A DNA stretch of 64,000 nucleotides from an uncultured Chlorobiaceae bacterium. Lineage in GTDB: Bacteria; Bacteroidota; Chlorobiia; Chlorobiales; Chlorobiaceae. A model generated the notes under the pieces. It was not told the origin of the DNA and searched no databases. It saw only the letters and a program-made list of their open reading frames with translations. Shown here piece by piece: positions 27,958 through 36,361 of the stretch. Within the stretch, counting starts at the first letter, position 1. Each line of letters begins with the position of its first letter. The stretch spans positions 1 to 64,000 of the forward strand of contig CAIJVD010000018.1 of NCBI GenBank assembly GCA_903824045.1, read 5' to 3'. Both the position numbers and the translations under genes were made by a program.

Positions 27958-28582
27958 GCCTAAGGCAAAAACAGCGTCCGTCATGGTCCCGCCTAAGGTT
28001 GTGGGGCGGGATCATGACGCAAACGCAGCCATTTTCCCTCCTGTCATCTCTCCCGCTGGTCTTCTTCAGACCCATTTTTCTGTCAGTTCGTCCCGACCAT
28101 TCCGGGGAGAAATCTTTTTCCAGCAAGCGGTAGCAGCCGAAAATCACTCTTGCAACAGTTATGCCCGGTGATTGCCGGACTGGACTGGTATTTATATCGA
28201 TAACGTGTAAGCGTCAACAGCAAGAGGGGTCAGTGCTGAGGGCCTTGGTCGATATACTTTTCCTGTTGCCAGATTGCTTCTCATCTGCCGTAAAAGCGCC
28301 AGTTGCGGCATGTTTTGAAACAACGCTGAACCGGCTATGGTTATCTTTGAAGCGCTTGAGAAAATTCAACAGTACCTCGCCATAAAACTCCTGAATCTTG
28401 CTGATGATGAGTTCATCTCCATCGACCTGGCGGGACAACTCAATCAACCGTTCAAGCTGTTCATAAATAGAAAGCACATAGTGTGTTCACTGCAAATCCA
28501 AAATTCAGCATCCGCCAGTCCAAAATCTCCTGATGAATCGTATCTTCCCCCTAAAGCAACCCATCACCCTCAACCCTTGCAG
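27958..28582. other. Poorly coding stretch with a hairpin and a repeat fragment
   Basis: A 13-bp stem TCATGGTCCCGCC/GGCGGGATCATGA (one G-U pair) lies at 27981-28017, possibly ending the small membrane-protein gene. A fragment similar to the dispersed repeat (TCGTCCCGACCATTCC..GGAGAAATC) lies at about 28087-28118. A minus-strand frame at 28214-28477 could encode an 87-residue peptide starting MLSIYEQLERLIELSRQVDG; it looks helical but resembles nothing known and lacks a ribosome site. Confidence 0.4.
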
Positions 28583-29092
28583 ATGAAGACGTTAAAAGCT
28601 AAAGGAGTTCAATGGCTGAAAGGCTTTCATCTTCTTGCGGTTGCCTGCTGGGTCGGAGGTGCAGTTTCGCTCATCTCGCTCTACTTCCTCAAGCAAGGTG
28701 GCCTCCGTGACGGCGGGGTTCTGTATGGGATCAATCAGGGGGTTCACCAGGTCGATATGTCAATCGTCGTCGTTCCCGGAGCCGTCGGATGTCTCCTGAC
28801 CGGTCTTGTCTACTCAATATTCACTAACTGGGGGTTCTTCCGGCACACCTGGCTGACCTTCAAATGGATCATAACGGTAGGTGCCATTATTTTCGGCACT
28901 TTCTATCTCGGACCCTGGGAAGTTGTCATGATGGATATCTCAGGAAAGCTCGGCTTGGCCTCTCTGCATGACCCCGCCTACCTCTACAACCAGAAGATGA
29001 ACATTCTCTTCGGCACCATCCAGGTCGGCATGCTGATTGTCACCATTTTCGTCTCAATCCTCAAGCCCTGGAAAAAAAAGAAAGAGCACTAA
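28583..29092 (+). CDS. Integral membrane protein with four TM helices, DUF2269-like
   Basis: 169 residues from the ATG at 28583 (MKTLKAKGVQWLKGFHLLAVACWVGG). Four hydrophobic segments are visible, the first with a conserved-type His (KGFHLLAVACWVGGAVSL). HxVD and PGAVGCLLTGLVYSIFTNWG follow, then WLTFKWIITVGAIIFGTFYLGPW. The layout resembles DUF2269/CopD-like small membrane proteins of unknown function. It ends with a 3-bp tail overlap against the convergent gene at 29089. The frame is open upstream but the extra N-terminal residues look non-coding. Confidence 0.7.
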   Translation: MKTLKAKGVQWLKGFHLLAVACWVGGAVSLISLYFLKQGGLRDGGVLYGINQGVHQVDMSIVVVPGAVGCLLTGLVYSIFTNWGFFRHTWLTFKWIITVGAIIFGTFYLGPWEVVMMDISGKLGLASLHDPAYLYNQKMNILFGTIQVGMLIVTIFVSILKPWKKKKEH

Positions 29093-29811
29093 CTTCTGTC
29101 AATTGCAGTGTGATTGATCGGCATGTAGATGTATGTGTTCATCGCCTCTTTCAGAGCTACAAGCTGCTCCGCAATGCCGCGATACTCCTTGAGCAGGTTC
29201 TCCGCAAATCGCCTCATCTCCTCCGTCATCTCTGCCTGAAGTGCCGCGTACTCCTCCCGGTCTTTTTCGGTAGGGGCAACAGAGAGATCCTTGAAGGCAC
29301 TTTTCTCAAACATGGCCAGCTTGATATCATAGGGCTTGATGCGCGCCTGAAGGTCTATCAGCCTCGGCATCGGCTCGTTGATGAGTGGGTAGTAGGTCTG
29401 GCGCAGCTTCATGACCGATCTCATGAGCTGCTGTTCCAGCTCCTTATCGCGAAGGTAGATGCCCGCTCTTACCACGGCAAGCTTAACCTTCAGGTAGAGC
29501 TCCTTGTCCCTTGTGTACATAGAAGCAATGTCAGCCGCTGAGGGTAGATTCATCGAGTAGTCGAACACCATTGTCTGAAGAGCGTCCTCCCACTCCTCAA
29601 TGGCCGTTCTGAACGCCACCAGTTCACCCCGCTCCTCCTGCCGAATCGCAGACTTTATCTGCAGTGAAGTCTTGGCAATCTCCTCGACCCGCCCGGCAAA
29701 TCCCTCAATGCGCTTTTCAAGGAAAATTTTCAGGAGATACAGTGCTGCGAGAATGATCAGGATCTCTATCGGAGTCCCTTTTGCCCATTCAACAAACTCT
29801 TTTGGATTCAT
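29089..29811 (-). CDS. Membrane-anchored coiled-coil protein, function unknown
   Basis: 240 residues from the ATG at 29809-29811, supported by GGGAGGG seven bases upstream. One N-terminal TM (IEILIILAALYLLKIFL) is followed by a long, charged helical region (EKRIEGFAGRVEEIAKTSLQIKS, later EEYAALQAEMTEEMRRFAENLLKEYRGI). No family is recognised. It probably sits in the inner membrane with a cytoplasmic or periplasmic coiled coil. Confidence 0.7.
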   Translation of the reverse strand: MNPKEFVEWAKGTPIEILIILAALYLLKIFLEKRIEGFAGRVEEIAKTSLQIKSAIRQEERGELVAFRTAIEEWEDALQTMVFDYSMNLPSAADIASMYTRDKELYLKVKLAVVRAGIYLRDKELEQQLMRSVMKLRQTYYPLINEPMPRLIDLQARIKPYDIKLAMFEKSAFKDLSVAPTEKDREEYAALQAEMTEEMRRFAENLLKEYRGIAEQLVALKEAMNTYIYMPINHTAIDRS

Positions 29812-29950
29812 GAGCCCTCCCATCAGGTTAAGTTTGATGCTTTTCAAGGTACTGCGTATCCAACGACAAGCGTTTTGGCAGAGTGTTTGAGATGAATATA
29901 TGGCGTAATATCGGCTTGAGCAAAATGATGAACAACCACGATGAGACAAC

Positions 29951-30032
29951 TGAGTGTTATGAATACGCACTCCTACTCGAATTGTGAGTGTACTCCGCCA
30001 ACCAAGTTAGGGGATGACATTCATAACACTCA
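29951..30032. repeat. 14-bp inverted repeat pair, also present at 61995
   Basis: TGAGTGTTATGAAT at 29951-29964 and its exact reverse complement ATTCATAACACTCA at 30019-30032. A third exact copy lies at 61995-62008. Copies 1 and 3 stay similar for about 20 further bases (CCTACTC..GAATT). Confidence 0.8.
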
Positions 30033-30035
30033 CTT

Positions 30036-30120
30036 CGGGTCGGGAGATTTCTCTCCCGACTTGTCGGGACGGAATGACAGGAATGGGCGTTCGGAATGAG
30101 AAGAAGAAGGTCGGGATGAC
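30036..30120. repeat. Dispersed repeat copy with CCCGAC/GTCGGG hairpins
   Basis: Contains GTCGGGAG-atttct-CTCCCGAC (30039-30060) overlapping CCCGAC-tt-GTCGGG (30055-30068), then GGAATGACAGG and GGGATGAC. The same modules recur at 33568, 35149 and 38488. Non-coding. Confidence 0.75.
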
Positions 30121-30177
30121 ATGCTGCGGAATTGGGTATATTAGGTTTTGGAATCACCAAACATGGGGGGAGCTATT

Positions 30178-30363
30178 ATGGCTATGACTGTTGAGATAAA
30201 GAACGGGAAGCTTTGCATCGAGATTGATCTTGAGAAGCCTACGCCATCGTCGTCGGGCAAGACGCTTGTGGTTGCGAGCACTCGCGGCAATGCGGTGACC
30301 ACGGCGATGGTTGAGGGGAAGCCTGTAACCATTGGGCTTAACGCCTATATTTCGAAGAAGTAG
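30178..30363 (+). CDS. Small conserved protein preceding umuD
   Basis: 61 residues from the ATG at 30178. The sequence MAMTVEIKNGKLCIEIDLEK then PTPSSSGKTLVVAST and GKPVTIGLNAYISKK is predicted mostly beta. Similar short proteins with the PTPSSSGKT and GLNAYI motifs occur in many anaerobes, but no function is known to me. GGGGGG lies about eight bases upstream as a ribosome site. It abuts umuD with no gap, so it is in the same SOS-type operon. Confidence 0.75.
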   Translation: MAMTVEIKNGKLCIEIDLEKPTPSSSGKTLVVASTRGNAVTTAMVEGKPVTIGLNAYISKK

Positions 30364-30816
30364 ATGAAGCTTTCCAAAGTACATTCCGGCGTGAGGCTTG
30401 ACTTCTATGCGCCGGATTTTACGAACACGCTTGAGCTGCCGATTTCCGGGACGGGGATTGCGGCGGGTTTTCCCTCCCCTGCCGAGGAGTTTGAGGAGAT
30501 ACGGCTTGATCTTAACCGGGAGCTGATCCGCCATCCTGCGGCGACCTTCTATGCCAGGGTCAAGGGGAACTCGATGATTGATGCGGGGATCAATGACGGC
30601 GATCTACTTATCGTGGACAAGGCGCTTGAAGCGAAGGACGGATGCGTCGCGGTCTGTTTTATTGATGGTGAGTTTACCCTCAAGCGTTTGGCGGTGCGTG
30701 ATGACGGCATCTGCCTCATGCCGGCCAACGCCGAGTTCAAGCCGATCAGAATCTCCGAGGATAACGATTTTACGGTCTGGGGAGTGGTGGCTTATATTAT
30801 CCACAAGCCGAGATGA
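30364..30816 (+). CDS. umuD: UmuD-like S24 peptidase (translesion polymerase V subunit)
   Basis: 150 residues. It carries the self-cleavage site Ala34-Gly35 (GIAAGFPSPAEE), the catalytic Ser70 in VKGNSMIDAGI and Lys107 in FTLKRL. After RecA-stimulated self-cleavage UmuD' joins UmuC for mutagenic lesion bypass. It is flanked by a small conserved gene with no gap and by umuC. A LexA operator could not be identified by eye in the upstream 60 bp. Confidence 0.95.
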   Translation: MKLSKVHSGVRLDFYAPDFTNTLELPISGTGIAAGFPSPAEEFEEIRLDLNRELIRHPAATFYARVKGNSMIDAGINDGDLLIVDKALEAKDGCVAVCFIDGEFTLKRLAVRDDGICLMPANAEFKPIRISEDNDFTVWGVVAYIIHKPR

Positions 30817-30836
30817 CCCTTGACGGAGAGCTTCCC

Positions 30837-32111
30837 ATGTTTGCCCTTGTTGACTGCAATAATTTCTACGCATCCTGTGAACGGGTGTTCAACCCTCTGC
30901 TGCAGGGCCGGCCGGTTGTGGTGCTTTCGAACAATGACGGGTGCATCATCGCCCGCTCCGAGGAGGCCAAGGCGCTCGGCATCAGGATGGGCACGCCGGA
31001 GTTCAAGTGCAGGGAGCTTCTCCGGCAGCACAATGTGACGGTTTTCTCCTCGAACTATCCTCTTTATGGCGATATGTCGTCACGGGTGATGACCACCCTT
31101 GCCGCGCTGGCGCCCGAGATCGAGGTCTATTCGATTGATGAGGCATTTCTCGACATGAGCAGCTTCAGGCGCTACAACCTGCAGGAGTATGGCGGCCTCA
31201 TGCGCCGGACGATACGGCAGCACACCGGCATTCCCGTCTCTATCGGAATGGCACCGACGAAAACTCTCGCGAAGGCTGCCAATCGTCTTGCAAAAAAGGA
31301 CCCGCACTATCAGGGCGTCTGTATCCTCTCTTCGGACGCGGATATCAGGGCTGCGCTTGAGCGAACCGCCGTTGAGGATATCTGGGGCATCGGCCGGCAG
31401 TGGAGCGCCCGGCTCAAGCTTCGGGGGATCTACACCGCAGCCGATTTTGCGGCGGCACCTGCTGCGTGGGTTCAGAAGCATTTGCATATTGTCGGCGCAA
31501 GAATTCAGGCGGAGCTGAACGGCCGCTCGTGCCTCCAGATGGAGCTGGTTCGGCCACAAAAGCAGAGCATCTGCACCTCTCGATCGTTCGGCAGAAGCGT
31601 TTTTCTGAAGGAGGAGCTGCATCAGGCGGTGGCGACCTTCGCCGCCAAATGCGCGTTCAAGTTGCGCAGAGAACAGGCACTTGCCTCGATGCTGACGGTT
31701 TTTGTGTCCACAAGCCCGTTCGATGCCGACGGAAATCGGTACTGGGGCACAAGGACAATCGCCCTGCGACCTCCGACACAAGACTCCATCGCTATCATTC
31801 ATGCGGCCGGGGTGATTCTCGATTCGGTCTTTCAGGAGGGGCCGGCCTACAAAAAAGCGGGGGTGCTTGTCAGCGGGCTGGTTTCAGACACCATGCAGGC
31901 GGTGCCACTCCCCCTCTTTTCTGACGAAGAGTCCGCGCTGGATGAGAGGGGCGGCAGCATCATGCGGGTGATGGACGCCGTCAACAGCCATTACGGCAAA
32001 GGAAGCATCCGCCTCGCCGCCGAAAACTTCGAAAGCTGGAAACCCAATCAGGAAAGGCTCTCGCCCTGCACCACCACCCGCTGGAGCGACATTATTTCCG
32101 TCAGAGCTTAG
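30837..32111 (+). CDS. umuC: UmuC, Y-family translesion DNA polymerase V catalytic subunit
   Basis: 424 residues from the ATG at 30837 (MFALVDCNNFYASCERVFNP), preferred over the ATG at 30813 that overlaps the umuD stop because GGAGAG lies six bases upstream and UmuC proteins begin this way. The Y-family active site is visible: LVDCNNFYASCE, and EVYSIDEAFLDM with the catalytic Asp-Glu. SIGMAPTKTLAKAANRLAK, the helix-hairpin-helix region DIWGIGRQWSARL and the little-finger domain follow. It works with UmuD'. Confidence 0.95.
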   Translation: MFALVDCNNFYASCERVFNPLLQGRPVVVLSNNDGCIIARSEEAKALGIRMGTPEFKCRELLRQHNVTVFSSNYPLYGDMSSRVMTTLAALAPEIEVYSIDEAFLDMSSFRRYNLQEYGGLMRRTIRQHTGIPVSIGMAPTKTLAKAANRLAKKDPHYQGVCILSSDADIRAALERTAVEDIWGIGRQWSARLKLRGIYTAADFAAAPAAWVQKHLHIVGARIQAELNGRSCLQMELVRPQKQSICTSRSFGRSVFLKEELHQAVATFAAKCAFKLRREQALASMLTVFVSTSPFDADGNRYWGTRTIALRPPTQDSIAIIHAAGVILDSVFQEGPAYKKAGVLVSGLVSDTMQAVPLPLFSDEESALDERGGSIMRVMDAVNSHYGKGSIRLAAENFESWKPNQERLSPCTTTRWSDIISVRA

Positions 32112-32114
32112 GGT

Positions 32115-32190
32115 GGAGAAGAGAGGAGTGGGTTCCCGGGATTGTCATCCCGAACAGAGAGAGGGATCTGGCACGGATCAGGGTCAGCCG
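32115..32190. repeat. Repeat copy upstream of mqsRA
   Basis: A 32-base segment at 32115-32146 (purine-rich GGAGAAGAGAGG, then AGTGGGTTCCCGGGATTGTC) recurs downstream of mqsRA at 33102-33148 with a 15-base insertion. It is followed here by CATCCCGAACAGAGAGAGGGATCTGG, related to the 35149/38488 repeat family. Confidence 0.75.
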
Positions 32191-32231
32191 AATAGCGCGA
32201 TATGGAGGTAGATGATGATTCCTTGATTTGA

Positions 32232-32256
32232 TAAATTAATCGAAATGATTAATTTA
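32232..32256. promoter_or_regulatory. Operator-like palindrome upstream of mqsR
   Basis: TAAATTAATC-gaaat-GATTAATTTA, a perfect 10+10 inverted repeat 26 bp before the mqsR start. MqsA-type antitoxins bind palindromes to autoregulate their operon; this differs from the E. coli AACCT-N3-AGGTT site. Confidence 0.6.
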
Positions 32257-32281
32257 ATCAATTCCAATAAATGACAGCACT

Positions 32282-32590
32282 GTGGAGAAACGAACACCAC
32301 ATTACAGCCTCGTTGAGGTTCAAGCTGTTGTTGCAGATAAACGGAGTCGGCCGTTTACCAGTACCGCGCTAACGGGCGGTTTATCTCTGGGGTTGACTGA
32401 GGTTGAGATGCGACAGGTAGTTCTCGCGCTGTCACGTTCTGATTTCTATAAATCAATGACGACTCATGCTGATCATCAGCAGTGGCAAGACGTCTATCAT
32501 GGTGAGACTTTGGCCGGAGTGGTTGTTTATATCAAAATCACCTGGCTTTCTGATGACCGGCCGCCGGTTATTCAGTTTAAGGCAAAATGA
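32282..32590 (+). CDS. mqsR: MqsR-type mRNA interferase toxin
   Basis: 102 residues from GTG at 32282 (VEKRTPHYSLVEVQAVV). The family signatures MEKRTPHxxLxEVQ and the C-terminal FYKSMTTHADHQQWQDVYH are clear; MqsR cleaves mRNA at GCU. It has a RelE/YoeB-like fold. It is followed 12 bp later by mqsA, the toxin-first order typical of mqsRA, and preceded by a 25-bp palindrome. Confidence 0.92.
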   Translation: MEKRTPHYSLVEVQAVVADKRSRPFTSTALTGGLSLGLTEVEMRQVVLALSRSDFYKSMTTHADHQQWQDVYHGETLAGVVVYIKITWLSDDRPPVIQFKAK

Positions 32591-32602
32591 AACGGAGGTA
32601 CT

Positions 32603-32998
32603 ATGAAATGCCCTGCATGCGGCCATCCTGATATGGTCAATAAAGTTCTTGATGAAACGCTTGCCTACGGGGGGCAATCATTGACCTTGCATGCCATGCA
32701 CGGGCAATTCTGTGCGCAATGCGGAGAGGGCGTCTGGAATGAGGAGAGTTATCGGCGATATACAGAGGCGCAGGCGGGTTTGTTGCGTGCCGTCAAAGGG
32801 GATGTTGGTTCGGATATTCGCCGTATCAGAAAAAAACTCAATCTTACTCAGGCAGAGCTTGCTTCCGCATTTGGCGTTGGCAAAATGGCTTTTTCCAGAT
32901 ATGAAAGAGGCGAAAGCCGTCCTCCCGCTCCATTGGTAAAACTGATGAAGCTCGTAGACCGCCATCCGGACCTGCTCGCCGAGATGCGCAACGTATGA
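32603..32998 (+). CDS. mqsA: MqsA-type antitoxin
   Basis: 131 residues. The N-terminal zinc domain has CPACGHPDM and CAQCGEGVW (two CxxC pairs), and the C-terminal HTH_XRE domain has LTQAELASAFGVGKMAFSRYERGESRPP. The zinc domain binds and neutralises MqsR; the HTH binds operator DNA. GGAGG lies before the ATG (32594-32598). The palindrome at 32232-32256 is the likely target. Confidence 0.93.
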   Translation: MKCPACGHPDMVNKVLDETLAYGGQSLTLHAMHGQFCAQCGEGVWNEESYRRYTEAQAGLLRAVKGDVGSDIRRIRKKLNLTQAELASAFGVGKMAFSRYERGESRPPAPLVKLMKLVDRHPDLLAEMRNV

Positions 32999-33101
32999 GG
33001 CTCAGCAGAATGAAAAAATGCCGAGTGAAGACAGAATCCATCGGATTGCAGCGATTTCAGGCCTTTAGGGCCGTGATGGATGAGGAAATTTTGGACGCGG
33101 G

Positions 33102-33149
33102 CGGAGAAGAGAGGAGAGGAGAGGAGTGGAGTGGGTTCCCGGGATTGTC
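33102..33149. repeat. Repeat copy downstream of mqsRA
   Basis: Direct repeat of the segment at 32115-32146 with an extra 15 purine-rich bases inside (GGAGAAGAGAGG, insert, AGTGGGTTCCCGGGATTGTC). With the upstream copy it brackets the mqsRA operon. Confidence 0.75.
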
Positions 33150-33198
33150 TTTAGTATCATACAGGGGTGATGGGATAATCGCCATTGATTCCGCTTTG

Positions 33199-33501
33199 TC
33201 AGGCCAGCAGGGTGCGATTTCCGATGATGCTGTCAAAGTCTATCGGGAACGATGGCTCGAGGTTGTTGAAGCGGTCGCGACCTTCGGGCATGGCGTGAAC
33301 ACCTGTGGGGAAGGCGTGGTGCAGGGTGAGGTAGTCGAGCAGGTAGTTGGTCAGCCGGAAGTAGCCGCTTGGCTTGGTTGATCCGGGAGTTGGATTGATC
33401 GGCTTGCAGGCAGCCCACTCTTCAACGATCTCCTCGACGACATCCTTGTATCGTTGGAACTTTCTTTCCTGCTCCAGGGGATTTTGCTCTTCAATGTTCA
33501 C
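33199..33501 (-). CDS. Conserved-looking hypothetical protein
   Basis: 100 residues from GTG at 33501. The sequence RYKDVVEEIVEEWAACKPINP, then GYFRLTNYLLDYLTLHHAF and FNNLEPSFPIDFDSIIGNRTLL, is well structured and lacks low complexity, so a real gene is likely. No family was recognised. No ribosome site is evident. Any plus-strand frame over the same bases looks like a shadow. Confidence 0.55.
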   Translation of the reverse strand: MNIEEQNPLEQERKFQRYKDVVEEIVEEWAACKPINPTPGSTKPSGYFRLTNYLLDYLTLHHAFPTGVHAMPEGRDRFNNLEPSFPIDFDSIIGNRTLLA

Positions 33502-33561
33502 GGTGGGGGTTTTAGAGGTTATCTGTTCAGGGTAAGAATATACGGATATCTTTCAATTTGG

Positions 33562-33590
33562 TTCAATCCCGACAAGTCGGGGCGAAGAAA
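33562..33590. repeat. Repeat-family hairpin upstream of lipA
   Basis: CCCGAC-aa-GTCGGG at 33568-33581, the same hairpin core as in the copies at 30055, 35158 and (as CTCGAC) 38498. It is 67 bp before lipA. Confidence 0.55.
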
Positions 33591-33647
33591 GAAAGGATTC
33601 GTTATATTGCACCGTTGTAATCAATAACCGCCTTGTTGCAGACCCTT

Positions 33648-34529
33648 ATGGAGCGTGGACCTGGAAAGAAACCGGAGTGGCTTAAAATCAGAATGGCTTC
33701 CGAGGCCTCCTTTGCGGCGACAAGGCAGCTCTTGAACCAGCGGGGCATTCATACCGTCTGCCGCTCGGCGCTCTGCCCGAATCTTCAGGAGTGCTGGTCG
33801 AGGGGTACGGCGACTTTTCTTTTGCTCGGCAATGTCTGTACCCGCAGCTGCCGCTTCTGCGCCGTCGGCAAGGCGGCAACTCCCCCTCCGCCGGACCCTC
33901 TCGAACCTGAAAATATTGCCCAAGCAGTAGAGTCCATGCGGCTGAAGCATGCCGTGCTAACAAGCGTCAACCGCGACGATCTTGATGACGGCGGCGCATC
34001 TATCTGGGTAGAGACTATTGGCGCACTGCGCAGGGTAACCCCATCGGTGACCATCGAGTGCCTCATTCCCGATTTCAACGGCAATGAGCGTTCACTTGAT
34101 TTGGTCATGAGTGCAGCTCCCGACGTTCTGAACCACAATATCGAGACGGTACCCTCGCGCTATCCGGCTGTTCGTCCTCAGGCGAGCTACCAGGCCTCGC
34201 TGCAGCTCATCCGGATGGCGAAGTCGCACTACGGTCTGGCAACGAAGTCTGGCCTGATGGTCGGCATGGGCGAAACGGCTGAAGAGGTACGCCAGTCGCT
34301 CTCTGACCTTGTGGCTTATGGATGCGACATGGTGACTATCGGGCAGTATCTTCAGCCCTCTGCGGCTCATCTGCCGGTCGAGCGCTATGTTACGCCCGAA
34401 GAGTTCGCGGCATACCGTCGGGATGCTGAAGCCGCGGGGTTCCGCCATGTGCAGTCGGGCCCTTTTGTTCGCAGCTCCTACCATGCAGAGGCATTTGCCG
34501 GCACAACGGAAACCTCTACCAACCCCTAA
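33648..34529 (+). CDS. lipA: Lipoyl synthase
   Basis: 293 residues from the ATG at 33648. A radical-SAM enzyme that inserts two sulfurs into octanoyl groups on lipoyl domains. The auxiliary cluster ligands are in [12 protein letters not shown], the SAM cluster is CTRSCRFC, and the C-terminal Ser ligand is in the FVRSSYHA motif. [12 protein letters not shown] and GLMVGMGE are also conserved. It is followed 13 bp later by the CPBP-like gene. Green sulfur bacteria need lipoate for the glycine cleavage system and some oxoacid complexes. Confidence 0.96.
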   Translation: MERGPGKKPEWLKIRMASEASFAATRQLLNQRGIHTVCRSALCPNLQECWSRGTATFLLLGNVCTRSCRFCAVGKAATPPPPDPLEPENIAQAVESMRLKHAVLTSVNRDDLDDGGASIWVETIGALRRVTPSVTIECLIPDFNGNERSLDLVMSAAPDVLNHNIETVPSRYPAVRPQASYQASLQLIRMAKSHYGLATKSGLMVGMGETAEEVRQSLSDLVAYGCDMVTIGQYLQPSAAHLPVERYVTPEEFAAYRRDAEAAGFRHVQSGPFVRSSYHAEAFAGTTETSTNP

Positions 34530-34542
34530 CCACATTGCAGCG

Positions 34543-35121
34543 ATGGAATTAACGGTACCGATGCAGATTTACGCCTATTGGGCTCTTGCCCTTCTTATCG
34601 GCGTTCTCTTTTTCAGAAAAGATATTCTCGAGTTCAATCCGGTCTTCGATACCCGTCGAAAGCTTCTTTTGGCAGTCTCACTGGTGATTGTTGCACTCAA
34701 TGCATGGGTCTACTCTCATTCGACCTATGATGGAGGACGCCCGCTTGACTGGCCAACCGTACTGGTGTTCAGTCTGGGCAACGGCGTTGCCGAGACCTTC
34801 ATGTTCTATGCTGTATTCCGGATCGGCACCGCTCTTGCCGGGAAAGTCACCGAAAACCCCTGGGCGCTCTTTATTGCAGGCATTCTCTGTTTCATGATCT
34901 ACAGTGGCCTGATTCACGGCCTTTTCTGGCTTAACATTCTGCCCGATCATGTCGTGCAGACAAGCCCCTACAAGCCGTTTTTTATGCCGGTCCAGCTTCT
35001 CATTGCCACCAGCTGGGCGCTGAACTTCTTCTGGTATCGTGATATCAGTACCGTTATTTTCCTGCATGCGCTTGTTGATTTGACCATGGCAGTGAATGTC
35101 AAGTTCTCACTGTTCGGTTGA
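34543..35121 (+). CDS. CPBP-like integral membrane protein
   Basis: 192 residues from the ATG at 34543 with six or so TM helices. The core resembles the CPBP (CAAX protease/bacteriocin-processing) family: NGVAETFMFYAVFRIG in the place of the EExxxR motif and STVIFLHALVDLTMAVN in the place of the FxxxH motif. The first motif has only one Glu, so protease activity is uncertain. It follows lipA by 13 bp. A repeat-family element begins right after its stop. Confidence 0.65.
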   Translation: MELTVPMQIYAYWALALLIGVLFFRKDILEFNPVFDTRRKLLLAVSLVIVALNAWVYSHSTYDGGRPLDWPTVLVFSLGNGVAETFMFYAVFRIGTALAGKVTENPWALFIAGILCFMIYSGLIHGLFWLNILPDHVVQTSPYKPFFMPVQLLIATSWALNFFWYRDISTVIFLHALVDLTMAVNVKFSLFG

Positions 35122-35252
35122 AGAGATTTTGAACAGAATCCCCGGCTTGTCATCCCGTCCCGACTCGTCGGGAGAGGTATCCCGGTTGGTTTGTGAAGCA
35201 GATTTCTCTCTTCGCTCGAAATGACAGGGTGAGAGATTCGAAATGATAAGAA
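35122..35252. repeat. Dispersed intergenic repeat copy B
   Basis: Begins right at the upstream stop (TTGAAGAGATTTTG) and contains TGTCATCCCGTC, the CCCGACtcGTCGGG hairpin, GATTTCTCTC, CGAAATGAC and ATTCGAAATGATAA. These occur in the same order and similar spacing in copy C (38411-38617). Non-coding. Confidence 0.8.
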
Positions 35253-35377
35253 GAGAAATTGCAGAATGAATGATGTGAAATGACTGGTGGATGGGGGGAA
35301 AGAAAGGATCCATGTGTTTAAAGCGTCTGGTTGTTGTTCATTGAGTTCTGAATCAACAGTAATACACACAAATACTT

Positions 35378-36082
35378 ATGGTAAAATCATTTAAAGGTAC
35401 GGTGCTTGTTGCGGGGGCTACTGGGCGGACTGGGGCGTGGGTGGTGAAGCGGCTGGAGAGCCACGGGTTCGATTATCGTCTGTTTGTGCGTTCAGGCGCA
35501 AAGGCTGTAGAGCTTTTCAGGCCGGAAGTTGTCGACAGGCTTTCGATCGGCTCGATAGAGAATGACCTGGAGACCGATGCTGCGCTGAAAAATGCTGATG
35601 CGGTCATCAGTGCGATCGGAGGGAACGTTATGAGTCCCGATGCCCCGCCGCCGTCGGCGATTGACCGTGACGGGATTATACGGCTGGCAACGCTTGCCAA
35701 AAAGCAGGGTATCAGGAAGTTTGTGCTTGTCAGCTCTCTGGCGGTGACGAAGCCCGATCACCCGATGAACAAGTACGGTCGCATTCTTCAGATGAAGCTT
35801 GAGGCCGAAAATGAAGTGCGCCGGCTCTACTCTGAGCCTGGATATTCCTATACGATTCTCCGTCCGGGCGGCCTGCTTGACGGCCCGCCGATGGCGCATG
35901 CAATGGTATTTGGAACAGGCGACGGCTTCGAGACGGGCACCATAGAGCGCAGCGATGTTGCTGAAGTGGCCGTCATCTCGCTCTTCACCCCCGAAGCGCA
36001 TAACCTCACCTTCGAGCTTATTCAGGGAGAGGCCGCTCCCCAAGCTACCCTGGCTGGATATTTCAGCCAGATTGTTCCATAA
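35378..36082 (+). CDS. NAD(P)-binding atypical SDR protein
   Basis: 234 residues. A Rossmann fold begins VLVAGATGRTGAWVVKRL (GxxGxxG) and continues with ADAVISAIGG and KFVLVSSLAV, followed by ILRPGGLLDGPP. It belongs to the NmrA/TIC62-like atypical SDRs; the usual YxxxK is not evident as an active site. The substrate is unknown. The role may be as a reductase, redox sensor or assembly factor. A hairpin (ACAACACC../..GGTGTTGT, 36101-36130) follows the stop. Confidence 0.85.
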   Translation: MVKSFKGTVLVAGATGRTGAWVVKRLESHGFDYRLFVRSGAKAVELFRPEVVDRLSIGSIENDLETDAALKNADAVISAIGGNVMSPDAPPPSAIDRDGIIRLATLAKKQGIRKFVLVSSLAVTKPDHPMNKYGRILQMKLEAENEVRRLYSEPGYSYTILRPGGLLDGPPMAHAMVFGTGDGFETGTIERSDVAEVAVISLFTPEAHNLTFELIQGEAAPQATLAGYFSQIVP

Positions 36083-36097
36083 ACCCGCATTAAAGGT

Positions 36098-36134
36098 CTG
36101 ACAACACCGCCTGAAAGATGGTGGTGTTGTTCAG
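36098..36134 (+). terminator. Hairpin after the SDR gene, possible terminator
   Basis: ACAACACCGCC pairs with GGTGGTGTTGT (one mismatch) about 20 bp after the stop at 36082, but no T tract follows. Confidence 0.4.
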
Positions 36135-36361
36135 CAGTCCCGAATATTCAATGCAATGTTTACTCGCAACTCTGCGTTGTTATCTCAATTGATGTCCGCT
36201 CTTACCGATATTAGAGTGAGGGCTATACTGAGTACTGACGGGATTTATCTGGAGTGTCACAACCCTGGAGGAATGCTAATCATAGGCTTATCACCCTAAT
36301 CCAGATCAAGTTACTTACTAATGCAACAGCAGGAGTGTATTCCTTCAAATTGAGTGCTACC
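36135..36361. other. Intergenic stretch without recognisable features
   Basis: AT-rich sequence between the SDR gene's hairpin and the 152-bp inverted-repeat element. No ORF, RNA motif or clear promoter was identified. Confidence 0.4.

Noticed and set aside
28214-28477. Minus-strand 87-codon ORF as a real gene
   Set aside because: Helical-looking but no homology, ribosome site or operon context; mentioned only within the intergenic entry.
32995-33381. Plus-strand ORF of 128 codons after mqsA
   Set aside because: It runs through the purine-rich repeat and over the better-looking minus-strand gene at 33199-33501.
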